Origin: Acidimicrobiia bacterium
GTDB lineage: Bacteria > Actinomycetota > Acidimicrobiia > Acidimicrobiales > Bin134
Direction of reading: 5' to 3'
NCBI GenBank assembly: GCA_009842675.1
Contig: VYEX01000003.1
Location: forward strand, 78,958-142,957
DNA length: 64,000 nt
Shown here: positions 16,427 through 23,157 of the stretch, one piece after another
How the letters are laid out: each line of letters begins with the position of its first letter
How positions within the stretch are numbered: the first letter of the stretch is position 1
The notes under the pieces: generated by a model
What the model was told of the DNA's origin: nothing
Database searches by the model: none
Seen by the model: only the letters and a program-made list of their open reading frames with translations
Position numbers and translations under genes: made by a program

Positions 16427-17368
16427 ATGGCAAAGCGCAAGCGGTCGCGAGTGGCGACTCTGGAGCGGGTGCCGGTTTCTGACCCGCCAGTGAGACCGGG
16501 GCTCATCGGTCCTCGCCGTCGGGTGCCCAGCCACATCGAGCGGCCCCCGTACGCCCGCTCGGGGGAGCCCGGTCACCCCAAGTCCTCTGCGGTGCGCAGC
16601 GCTGCCGAGATCGAGGCGATGCGCAAGGCCGGACAAATGGCTGCGGAAGTGCTGCTCTTTGCCGGAGAATTGGTGGCCCCTGGGGTGACAACCGACAGCA
16701 TCGACTCCCAAGTCCACGAGGAGATCGTGCGCCGGGGGGCCTATCCCAGCCCGCTCAACTACCGGGGCTATCCCAAGTCGGTGTGTACGTCGATCAACGA
16801 GGTCATCTGCCACGGCATCCCCGATAGCCGGGCGCTGGCCGACGGCGACATCGTCAACATCGACATCACCGTTTTCCTCGACGGGGTGCACGGCGACACA
16901 TCGGTCACGTTTGAGGTAGGCGACGTGGACGATCACTCCCGCCTCTTGGTGCGAGAAACCCGGGCTGCCATGTATTTGGGCATCGAAGCGGTCAAGGACG
17001 GCGCGCCGGTCAGCGCCATCGGAAAGGCCATCGAGTCCCATGCCCGACTCCACCGGCTAGGGGTGGTGCGGGAGTTCATCGGCCATGGGGTGGGCACCGA
17101 GTTCCACGCCGGGCTTCAGATCCCCCATTACTACGACCGCTCCCATTCCACCCCGCTGGAGACCGGAATGACCTTCACCATCGAGCCCATGCTCACCTTG
17201 GGCTCTCCCAGTCTGTATCTGTGGGACGACCAGTGGACCGCGGTGACCGCCGACCAGCGCCGCAGCGCGCAATTCGAGCACACCCTGCTGTGTACTGACA
17301 GCGGCGCTGAGATTCTGACTCGCACCCCCGCCGGGGAGGGTGCTGCCGAGGTGTACGCCAAAGATTGA
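16427..17368 (+). CDS. map: Methionine aminopeptidase, type I
   Basis: 313 aa. All the pita-bread metallopeptidase ligands are present: His129 (VICHGIP), Asp146 (NIDITVF), Asp157 (HGDTSV), His220 (IGHGVG), Glu253 (FTIEPM) and Glu284 (FEHTLL). It removes the initiator Met from new proteins using a two-metal site. The first 50 residues are a basic, Pro-rich extension (RPGLIGPRRRVP and so on), as in actinobacterial type Ic enzymes, which probably touches the ribosome. A TAGAGT box lies 9 nt before the ATG. Confidence 0.93.
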   Translation: MAKRKRSRVATLERVPVSDPPVRPGLIGPRRRVPSHIERPPYARSGEPGHPKSSAVRSAAEIEAMRKAGQMAAEVLLFAGELVAPGVTTDSIDSQVHEEIVRRGAYPSPLNYRGYPKSVCTSINEVICHGIPDSRALADGDIVNIDITVFLDGVHGDTSVTFEVGDVDDHSRLLVRETRAAMYLGIEAVKDGAPVSAIGKAIESHARLHRLGVVREFIGHGVGTEFHAGLQIPHYYDRSHSTPLETGMTFTIEPMLTLGSPSLYLWDDQWTAVTADQRRSAQFEHTLLCTDSGAEILTRTPAGEGAAEVYAKD

Positions 17369-17416
17369 TCAACCCCGGTATTCGCTGAGCGGGCTTGTTC
17401 TTGCCAAGATTGGGCC

Positions 17417-17845
17417 ATGGCACTTCCCGTTGAAGACATCCTGGCCATCCAGAAGCTGGCCGCCGACTACAACCACCTGATCGACAGCGGTTCTGCTGAG
17501 GCATGGGCCCAGCTATTCGTACCCGACGGCACACTGGAATTCGGCATGCCCGAAGGGGTGAAGGGACATGAGGACCTGGCCGCGTTCGCGGCGACGATCA
17601 ATCCGGCTACCCGCCATGTGATCAGCAATCTGTCCATCGACGGGGAAGGCGAGGAAGCGGTGGCTTCGGTGTACTTGGAGGTGTACTACACCGCTCCTCC
17701 CGGCCAGCCGCGAGAGCTGGCCATCACCGGCATATACCGCGACCAGCTGCGCAAAGAGGGCGGGCGGTGGCGCTACGTGTCCCGCCAGATGATGCCCGAC
17801 TTGGGCGATTGGGCCGCTGCCCCCGAGACCATCCCTGGGCTCTAG
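17417..17845 (+). CDS. SnoaL-like/NTF2-fold protein
   Basis: 142 aa alpha+beta barrel protein. The N-terminal helix (VEDILAIQKLAADYNHLID) followed by AWAQLFVPDGTLEFG and the C-terminal ITGIYRDQLRKEGGRWRYVSRQ is the usual NTF2-like pattern (SnoaL_4 type). Members include dehydratases, isomerases and ring-hydroxylating small subunits. No catalytic residue can be assigned confidently, so the function is unknown. Its TAG stop overlaps the DegV stop as CTAG, tail to tail. Confidence 0.8.
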   Translation: MALPVEDILAIQKLAADYNHLIDSGSAEAWAQLFVPDGTLEFGMPEGVKGHEDLAAFAATINPATRHVISNLSIDGEGEEAVASVYLEVYYTAPPGQPRELAITGIYRDQLRKEGGRWRYVSRQMMPDLGDWAAAPETIPGL

Positions 17846-18663
17846 TCCCAGTACCAGGCCAAGCCGCGTACTCCTGTCCCGGAGTTGATCATCATCGCTT
17901 GGCCGAATTGGCTGATGAAGGCGTCGGCTGGCCGCACTTCGGCGGTTACCGCCTCGAGAAGGTCGGCAGCCCGGTCCGGAGCCTCGGCATGGAGGCAAAC
18001 CAAGTAAAGCGACGCGTCGTCTGCCGGCCGGGTTCGTCGCCAAAGGCTCAAAAGGCGCTGGTGAGCCGCTTCATCGCTGAGCGCGGGCCGAAGCCGACGG
18101 ATCACTGCATCGTGGATGTCGAACATGGGGCGCAGCCCGATCAGGTTCCCGGCTCGGCCGGCCAGGCCGGGCACGCGGCCGCTGCGGATCAGCTGGTCGA
18201 GGTTGGCCAGCGCCCCCACCAGCTTCACCTGCCTAGCCACAGTCTCAGCCCTGGCCACAACCTCGTCCAGCGTCGCACCGGCCCGGGCAGCTCGGGCCGC
18301 AGCCACCGTCACCAGTCCTTGGCCACCGGCGGCGGTTCGGCTGTCCACCACAGCCACCGGCCCAGCTGCGCTCTTGGCGGCCAAAACTGCCGACTGATGG
18401 GTGATGCTCAAGGTGGACGTCACGGTCACCACGACCACCCCGTCGCCCTGGTCTTGATCGGCAATGGCTTGAATGAATGCACCCGGTGAAGGGCCCGAGG
18501 ACGAGTGGGTCTTGGCGGCCAGGATCTCCGTGGTGTCGAGCTCCCCGTCGGCCACCGTTCGGCCGTCCATGGTGATCATGAGAGGAACCACCGCGATGTT
18601 CCAGGCAGCCCGCACATCCTCGGGCAGTGCCGCGGTGCTGTCGGTGACGATGCCGACCGTCAC
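17842..18663 (-). CDS. DegV-family fatty-acid-binding protein
   Basis: 273 aa. It starts VTVGIVTDSTAALPEDV, the DegV signature, followed by the TSSGPSPGAFIQAI and TVTSTLSITHQSA segments that hold the bound lipid. DegV/FakB proteins carry fatty acids to a kinase partner (FakA) for incorporation into phospholipid; no FakA gene is visible here. I chose GTG 18663, which overlaps the MFS stop as GTGA. The frame extends further upstream, but only as a low-complexity reading of the MFS gene. Confidence 0.85.
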   Translation of the reverse strand: MTVGIVTDSTAALPEDVRAAWNIAVVPLMITMDGRTVADGELDTTEILAAKTHSSSGPSPGAFIQAIADQDQGDGVVVVTVTSTLSITHQSAVLAAKSAAGPVAVVDSRTAAGGQGLVTVAAARAARAGATLDEVVARAETVARQVKLVGALANLDQLIRSGRVPGLAGRAGNLIGLRPMFDIHDAVIRRLRPALSDEAAHQRLLSLWRRTRPADDASLYLVCLHAEAPDRAADLLEAVTAEVRPADAFISQFGQAMMINSGTGVRGLAWYWD

Positions 18664-19919
18664 TCGCGGGCCTTTTCGACGTCGACGTCGAGAATCGGGC
18701 GGACAGTGGCCGCTGAGGCCAACACCAACAGGCCCGACGCCAGCAAAACCGACCGGGTGCCGGGCAGTCCCGCGCCGTTCAGCCCGTCGCCGATGGCACC
18801 CGCCCCTAGCGCAGCCGCACCCAGCCCAATGCGGATCACCACGTGAAAAGCCGAGAAGGCCAAAACACGCTCTTCCTCCTGGGGTATCCGGGCTTGGAGG
18901 GCGCTCATCCCCGATGTGAGAGCCACGGTGGCCCCGGCCCCGAACCCGACAGCGCCAAGGAATGTCAACCACACCGTGGGACTCTGGCTCATCAGCGCCA
19001 CCAATGCCCCCATGACCAGCGCGCCCCGCCGTGTGAGCACCAACAAATCCAAGTGGCGGGACTTGTGGGCGAGCGCCAAGCCGATGCCGGCTCCGGCGCC
19101 GAACAACACAATGAGCACCCCGTACTCGATATCGGAAGCCTCCAATTCTTCTTGCACCAGCTTGATCCCCAGCGAGAACAGCGCACCCAGGCCCACTGCC
19201 GCAGCCGCTGTGGCCGGCAGGATCCTGCGCACCAGCGGCACCGACCAGGCGTCTCGCAACCGGCTGGGGGAGACAGAGAGTTCGCCATCTGAAAAGGCGG
19301 GACTGTCGGAGGTCTCCCCAACCGGCGCTCCCCGGCCCTTGAGGCCGAGGGCTCGGGCGATGAAGTAGGCGGAAACGAAGAACGTGAGCGCGTCAATCCA
19401 AAAGACCAAGGCGTAAGGGTGCGATCCCAGCCAGCCGTCATCCAGCGGCAGAGCCGCAAAGGCGGCGAACAGGCCCGCTCCAATCGGGATATTGCCGTAC
19501 GACGATCCCATCATGGCGGCGTTGGCCAGCGGTAGATCGGGTTCGTCCACAAGATCGGGGATGGCCGAGTCCCGGGAGGCCAGGAACACCACGCTGGGGG
19601 CTTCCAGCGCTAGAGCCCACAAGTACACCCACCAGAGCTCCTGCACAAAGGGGACCACCGCGATCATCCCGGCCCGCAGAAGGTCCATGGTGATCATGGT
19701 CCGGCGGCGGTCCCAGCGATTCACCAGTTTGGCGGCCAGTGTTCCGCCTAACGCCGCCGGGATAAGCCGGAAGGCAAGGATGCCGCCCACGGCAGCGGCC
19801 GAGTCGCTCAGGTGATCGACCAGCGCCATGAGGGCAAAGGTGCCCATCCAATCGCCGAGCGCGGACGCCCCCTGCCCGATGAGAAGTCGACGGAAGTCGA
19901 CCTTGGTGCGAAGGCTCAA
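18660..19919 (-). CDS. MFS transporter
   Basis: 419 aa with about 12 hydrophobic segments. The segment between TM2 and TM3 reads KLVNRWDRRRTMITMDLLRAG, the conserved MFS loop. The overall pattern is like MFS_3/EntS-type exporters. The start is a TTG at 19919. It overlaps the DegV gene by GTGA, so both are probably co-translated, and the PlsY-like gene lies 103 nt upstream. The pairing with a fatty-acid-binding protein and an acyltransferase suggests a lipid or lipophilic substrate, but that is inference only. Confidence 0.85.
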   Translation of the reverse strand: MSLRTKVDFRRLLIGQGASALGDWMGTFALMALVDHLSDSAAAVGGILAFRLIPAALGGTLAAKLVNRWDRRRTMITMDLLRAGMIAVVPFVQELWWVYLWALALEAPSVVFLASRDSAIPDLVDEPDLPLANAAMMGSSYGNIPIGAGLFAAFAALPLDDGWLGSHPYALVFWIDALTFFVSAYFIARALGLKGRGAPVGETSDSPAFSDGELSVSPSRLRDAWSVPLVRRILPATAAAAVGLGALFSLGIKLVQEELEASDIEYGVLIVLFGAGAGIGLALAHKSRHLDLLVLTRRGALVMGALVALMSQSPTVWLTFLGAVGFGAGATVALTSGMSALQARIPQEEERVLAFSAFHVVIRIGLGAAALGAGAIGDGLNGAGLPGTRSVLLASGLLVLASAATVRPILDVDVEKARE

Positions 19920-20022
19920 GGTTCTCTAACGGGAGGGTCGGCCTGTGCTTCGAGTCTCAAGGGCGATTCCCGGCTTAGTGGGGATGGAGCAGGCCTACTT
20001 GGATCGACTGGGATGCGAATTC

Positions 20023-20649
20023 TCAAGGGTTGGACGGGGTCGCGGTGACCCAGCTGTCGTTGTCGAAGACCAGTCGGTGGGCGGCGGCCTTCATTCGGTT
20101 GGGGGTAGGCAGTGGCTCATTGCCCAGAACGCGCTTGATCAATATGGGGACGATGATCACGGTACTGGCAATAGCGGCCTGGCCGTCGGCCACCAGCAGC
20201 AAGAACGGAGGCAGCGCGGGCATGGATATGAACACCACCAGACCGGTGTGGCGAAGAATGCGGCCAAGGGCCAATCCCCCCAACAGGAAGAGCGCCGCAG
20301 GCCAGGCGATCACCGCGAATGCGCCCAACGCCGGGGACAGACCCCGGCCGCCGGCGCCGTTGATAAACATCGACCAGTTATGGCCAATCACCGACACGGC
20401 CCCAGCAAACGCCATCAGCAGCCAGCGGTCACCGGCCAAGAACGGTCCCAGTGCCCCCTTGCCCACATCGCAGAGGCCTCCCACGACCAAGGGGATGAAG
20501 CCGGCAACCCGATACAGGCCGGTTCCCGAGACTGTTCCGGTGCCCACTTGGCGTAGGTCGGTTCGGGCCAGCGACTGGGCAATCATGTAGGAGAAAGGAA
20601 CCGCGCCAGCCGCAAAGGCCACGATGAGTACCATCGTCCCCCACATCAT
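20023..20649 (-). CDS. Glycerol-3-phosphate acyltransferase PlsY-like membrane protein
   Basis: 208 aa with several membrane segments. The three PlsY motifs can be lined up but are altered. Motif 1 reads VGTGTVSGTGLYR instead of GSGNxGATN. The CDVGKGAL segment fits motif 2. GHNWSMFINGAGGRGLSPALG fits motif 3 (GHxFPxFxxxKGGKG) with Arg for the second Lys. PlsY transfers acyl from acyl phosphate to glycerol-3-phosphate; the changes suggest an altered substrate or lost activity. I chose ATG 20649, where hydrophobic sequence begins; a GTG at 20688 is possible. A 15-nt palindrome (20663-20677) lies just upstream of the chosen start. Confidence 0.7.
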   Translation of the reverse strand: MMWGTMVLIVAFAAGAVPFSYMIAQSLARTDLRQVGTGTVSGTGLYRVAGFIPLVVGGLCDVGKGALGPFLAGDRWLLMAFAGAVSVIGHNWSMFINGAGGRGLSPALGAFAVIAWPAALFLLGGLALGRILRHTGLVVFISMPALPPFLLLVADGQAAIASTVIIVPILIKRVLGNEPLPTPNRMKAAAHRLVFDNDSWVTATPSNP

Positions 20650-20662
20650 CGATAGAGATTCT

Positions 20663-20677
20663 GCCCCAATTTGGGGC
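20663..20677. promoter_or_regulatory. Palindrome upstream of the plsY-like gene
   Basis: GCCCCAA and TTGGGGC are perfect 7-nt arms around one T. It lies in the spacer between the divergent PlsY-like and histidine phosphatase genes (if ATG 20649 is used). It could be an operator for either gene; no partner regulator is encoded nearby. Confidence 0.3.
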
Positions 20678-20753
20678 TGCTTTGCCACAGGTTGATGAAG
20701 ATGAATTGCTGGAGGTCCGCCATGAGACTTCGGCGTGGCAAGATGGGACTGAA

Positions 20754-21416
20754 ATGAGCTCCGGCCAACGAACCCGCTTGCTGTTGATCCGCCACGGTGA
20801 ATCGGAGGTGACGGTCAAACAGATCATCGGCGGAGATCTGGCTTGTACGGGCTTGTCGCCGCTGGGCCGAAGCCAGTCCGAAGCCCTTGGAGAGCGCTGG
20901 ATGCAGGGCTATGAACCCAAGGTGGATGCGCTGTGGTCCAGCACCCTGCCCCGGGCGATAGAAACCGCCGAGCTGCTGTCTCCCTCATTGGGCGGCTTGA
21001 AGGTGCACACCCATCCCGACCTCGTGGAACGCCGCCCTGGAGAGGCCGACGGGGTGGGCTACAAGGAGTTCGGCAATCTGTTCGAGTGGACCGGCGATTT
21101 TCATCCCCACTTGCCGCTAGCGCCTGGCGGGGAAAGCCTGGCCGCCTTCTCCTACCGAACCGGCCAGGCGCTCTACGAGCTGGTCGAGGGGAATCCCGGC
21201 ACCACCATGATGGTGGTTTGCCATGGCGGGGTGATCGACATCGCCATGCGGCTTTTCCTGAGCTTGGGGATGAACATCCAATTCGTGCTCTGGACCCTCA
21301 ACACGTCCATCACCGAGTTCGTGACCACCGATGAGCCCGGCGTGTGGCGGCTGGTGCGGTACAACGACGCTGCCCACCTGGACGGGCTGCCGCCCCGCAC
21401 CGAACCGGCCGAGTAG
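20754..21416 (+). CDS. Histidine phosphatase (phosphoglycerate mutase-like) family protein
   Basis: 220 aa. The phospho-accepting His is in LLIRHGESEV, the second His in VVCHGG, and a conserved Glu in VERRPGE; these complete the branch 1 histidine phosphatase site. Such proteins are broad-specificity phosphatases or cofactor-dependent mutases; the substrate is not known. I chose ATG 20754, just ahead of the phosphatase core; the frame is open upstream for 24 more codons without similarity. It converges on selD with 3 nt between the stops. Confidence 0.85.
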   Translation: MSSGQRTRLLLIRHGESEVTVKQIIGGDLACTGLSPLGRSQSEALGERWMQGYEPKVDALWSSTLPRAIETAELLSPSLGGLKVHTHPDLVERRPGEADGVGYKEFGNLFEWTGDFHPHLPLAPGGESLAAFSYRTGQALYELVEGNPGTTMMVVCHGGVIDIAMRLFLSLGMNIQFVLWTLNTSITEFVTTDEPGVWRLVRYNDAAHLDGLPPRTEPAE

Positions 21417-21419
21417 CGA

Positions 21420-22481
21420 TCAGACGACGACCACTGCGCCAGGGTCAGCTGCCGTGAGCTCGCCGATCACGGCCGCGCCATGGCCTGACGCAGCGAGTCG
21501 AGCGGCGGCGACTTCGGCTGCGGCCGGCGGACAGCAGAACAGCAGGCCGCCGGAAGTCTGGGCATCGGCCAGCATGGTCAAGATCCGCTCGTCGTCCGAC
21601 CCCCTCACCCAGGGCCTCACATGATCGAGATTGCGAGCCGTCCCCCCCGGGGCGAATCCCTTGTCGAGCAATTCCCAAGCTCCAGGCAACACCGGCACTG
21701 AATCGGCCCGGACCTCCGCTCCGACGCCGCTGGCCGCCGCCAGCTTCTGGAGATGGCCGAGCAGGCCGAAGCCGGTTACATCGGTGGCCGCGGTGGCCTT
21801 GGCCCCCAGGGCAGCCGATGCGGCAACGTCGTTGAGGCGGGTCATCTCGGCCACCCCCGCGGTGTAGGCATCGGCCAGCCAGCCGCCGGGTTGAATTGCC
21901 TCGGGATCGGAGCGCTTGACCGCGGTGGCCAGCAGCCCAGTGCCGAGCGGCTTGGTCAGCACCAGCGATTGCCCGGCCTGGGCTCCGGCGTTGGTCAGCA
22001 GGTTCCCCTCGTCTGCTTCTCCAGTGACGGATTGGCCGTACATCGGCTCGGGTCCGTCCACCGTGTGGCCGCCCACCACCGTCCAGCCCCCCTCTGCGGC
22101 CGCAGCCGCCCCGCCGGCCAGCACCTCGGTGAGAATCTCCAGAGGCAGTTCTCCATGGGGCCATGCCACCAGGTTCAGGGCGAATCGGGGAGTTCCGCCC
22201 ATGGCATAGACGTCGGAGGCCGCGTTGGTGGCCGCGATGCGCCCCCATGTATGGGGGTCGTCGACCACCGGCGCGAAAAAGTCTGCCGTTGAGATCAGGG
22301 CGCGGCCTTCCTCCAGGCGCCACACTGCGGCGTCGTCACCGGTCTCTGTACCCACGATCAGGCTCTCGTGGGCTGGGGTTGGCAGCGAGCGCATGACCTG
22401 CGCCAGCTCGGTCGGCCCGAGCTTGCCGGCTCAACCCGCTCCGTGGCTGTAGGCTGTTAGCCTGCCCGTCTTCGGGTTCAC
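21420..22481 (-). CDS. selD: Selenide, water dikinase SelD with in-frame UGA (selenocysteine at residue 17)
   Basis: SelD makes selenophosphate from selenide and ATP for Sec-tRNA and 2-selenouridine. Downstream of an in-frame TGA at 22431-22433 the frame reads AGKLGPTELAQVM and continues as ordinary SelD (GDDAAVW, STADFFAPVVDDP, GRIAATNAASDVYAMGG, VGGHTVDGPEP). Upstream of the TGA it reads RLTAYSHGAG, the exact family N-terminus. With GTG 22481 as start the UGA is residue 17, the position of catalytic Cys17 in E. coli SelD (RLTQYSHGAGCGCK), and Lys20 is kept. Total length is 353 residues, like E. coli. A stem-loop immediately follows the UGA. TAGCGT lies 7 nt before the GTG, suggesting a leaderless mRNA. 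A search that stops at TGA would give a wrong 324-aa gene from the ATG at 22394. Confidence 0.92.
22405..22423 (-). promoter_or_regulatory. SECIS-like hairpin after the selD UGA
   Basis: On the reverse strand, starting 8 nt after the UGA, AGCTCGG pairs perfectly with CCGAGCT around a GCCGA loop (7 bp, 5-nt loop). Bacterial SECIS elements sit in the coding sequence directly after the UGA and are bound by SelB. Position and size fit; the loop differs from the E. coli fdhF loop. Confidence 0.6.
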
Positions 22482-22583
22482 GGACCTGACGCTACCGGGC
22501 CGCAACCAGTGGGCGTGGGTTAGCTTTGCATCCGTGACTCCGGGCGAGCAGGCAGTGCGCTATAGAGAACATGTGGAGTCGGG
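22482..22583. other. Divergent spacer between selD and the DUF2510 gene
   Basis: About 102 nt. A TAGCGT box (22489-22494, reverse strand) fits selD. TATAGA (22561-22566) and a GGAG-containing ribosome site serve the DUF2510 gene at 22584. I looked for tRNA-Sec here and found no cloverleaf. Confidence 0.4.
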
Positions 22584-23147
22584 ATGAGCGATCCGCCGAC
22601 TCGCCGGGCGCCGCCGGGCTGGTACGCCGAACAGGGACAGCGCGGCTACCGATTCTGGGATGGGGAATCGTGGTCTGATCCGCCAGGAGTACCGATTGGG
22701 ATCCTGGGTGGGGGCAACGGCAGGCGGACTTCTCCGGGTCAGCTGAGAGCGGGGCTTGCCTTTTTGGGCGCGGCGATGGCCCTTCTGATTGCTGGCCTGC
22801 TGTTGCCGTGGTCCGATGCCGGATCGCCGACGCGGGGAGTGCTGGACGGAGACATTCCGTGGTTGGTGGGCCTAGGCAGTGTGGCCGATACCTGGTTGCT
22901 GGTCCTGTTGGCTGCAGTGATGCTGTGGACCCTGCTGGTTGCCGCGCTGGCTGGCAACACCCCGATGATGTGGCTGACGGCGTTGGTCGTGGGATTGGCC
23001 GTCATGGGTTTCTGCCTTGCGGAGGGGTTGGCAATGGACGGCGATCTGGATTTGGTCGGGGCGCAGGTTGGATCGGGTCTATTTGTGGCTTATGCCGGAG
23101 GGGCGGCAGGGGCAATAGGCGGAGTTCTTCTCAGACCACCCCGGTGA
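22584..23147 (+). CDS. DUF2510-domain membrane protein
   Basis: 187 aa. The N-terminus APPGWYAEQGQRGYRFWDG is a DUF2510 motif (PGWYxDPxGxxxxRYWDG type), common at the ends of actinobacterial membrane proteins. It is followed by about four hydrophobic segments (for example RAGLAFLGAAMALLIAGLLL and LLVLLAAVMLWTLLVAALAG). DUF2510 is a small, probably cytoplasmic, module of unknown role. It is a single gene between divergent selD and the convergent kinase operon (10 nt between stops). No function can be assigned. Confidence 0.8.
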   Translation: MSDPPTRRAPPGWYAEQGQRGYRFWDGESWSDPPGVPIGILGGGNGRRTSPGQLRAGLAFLGAAMALLIAGLLLPWSDAGSPTRGVLDGDIPWLVGLGSVADTWLLVLLAAVMLWTLLVAALAGNTPMMWLTALVVGLAVMGFCLAEGLAMDGDLDLVGAQVGSGLFVAYAGGAAGAIGGVLLRPPR

Positions 23148-23157
23148 AGGAGAACGC

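Noticed and set aside
21420..22394. SelD as a 324-aa protein from ATG 22394
   Set aside because: It would lack the catalytic residue and the YSHGAG segment, which are present in frame upstream of the UGA.
22441..22583. A possible tRNA-Sec (selC) next to selD
   Set aside because: The spacer has no acceptor stem, UCA anticodon loop or T-arm that fold together; most of its left half is the N-terminal coding part of selD.
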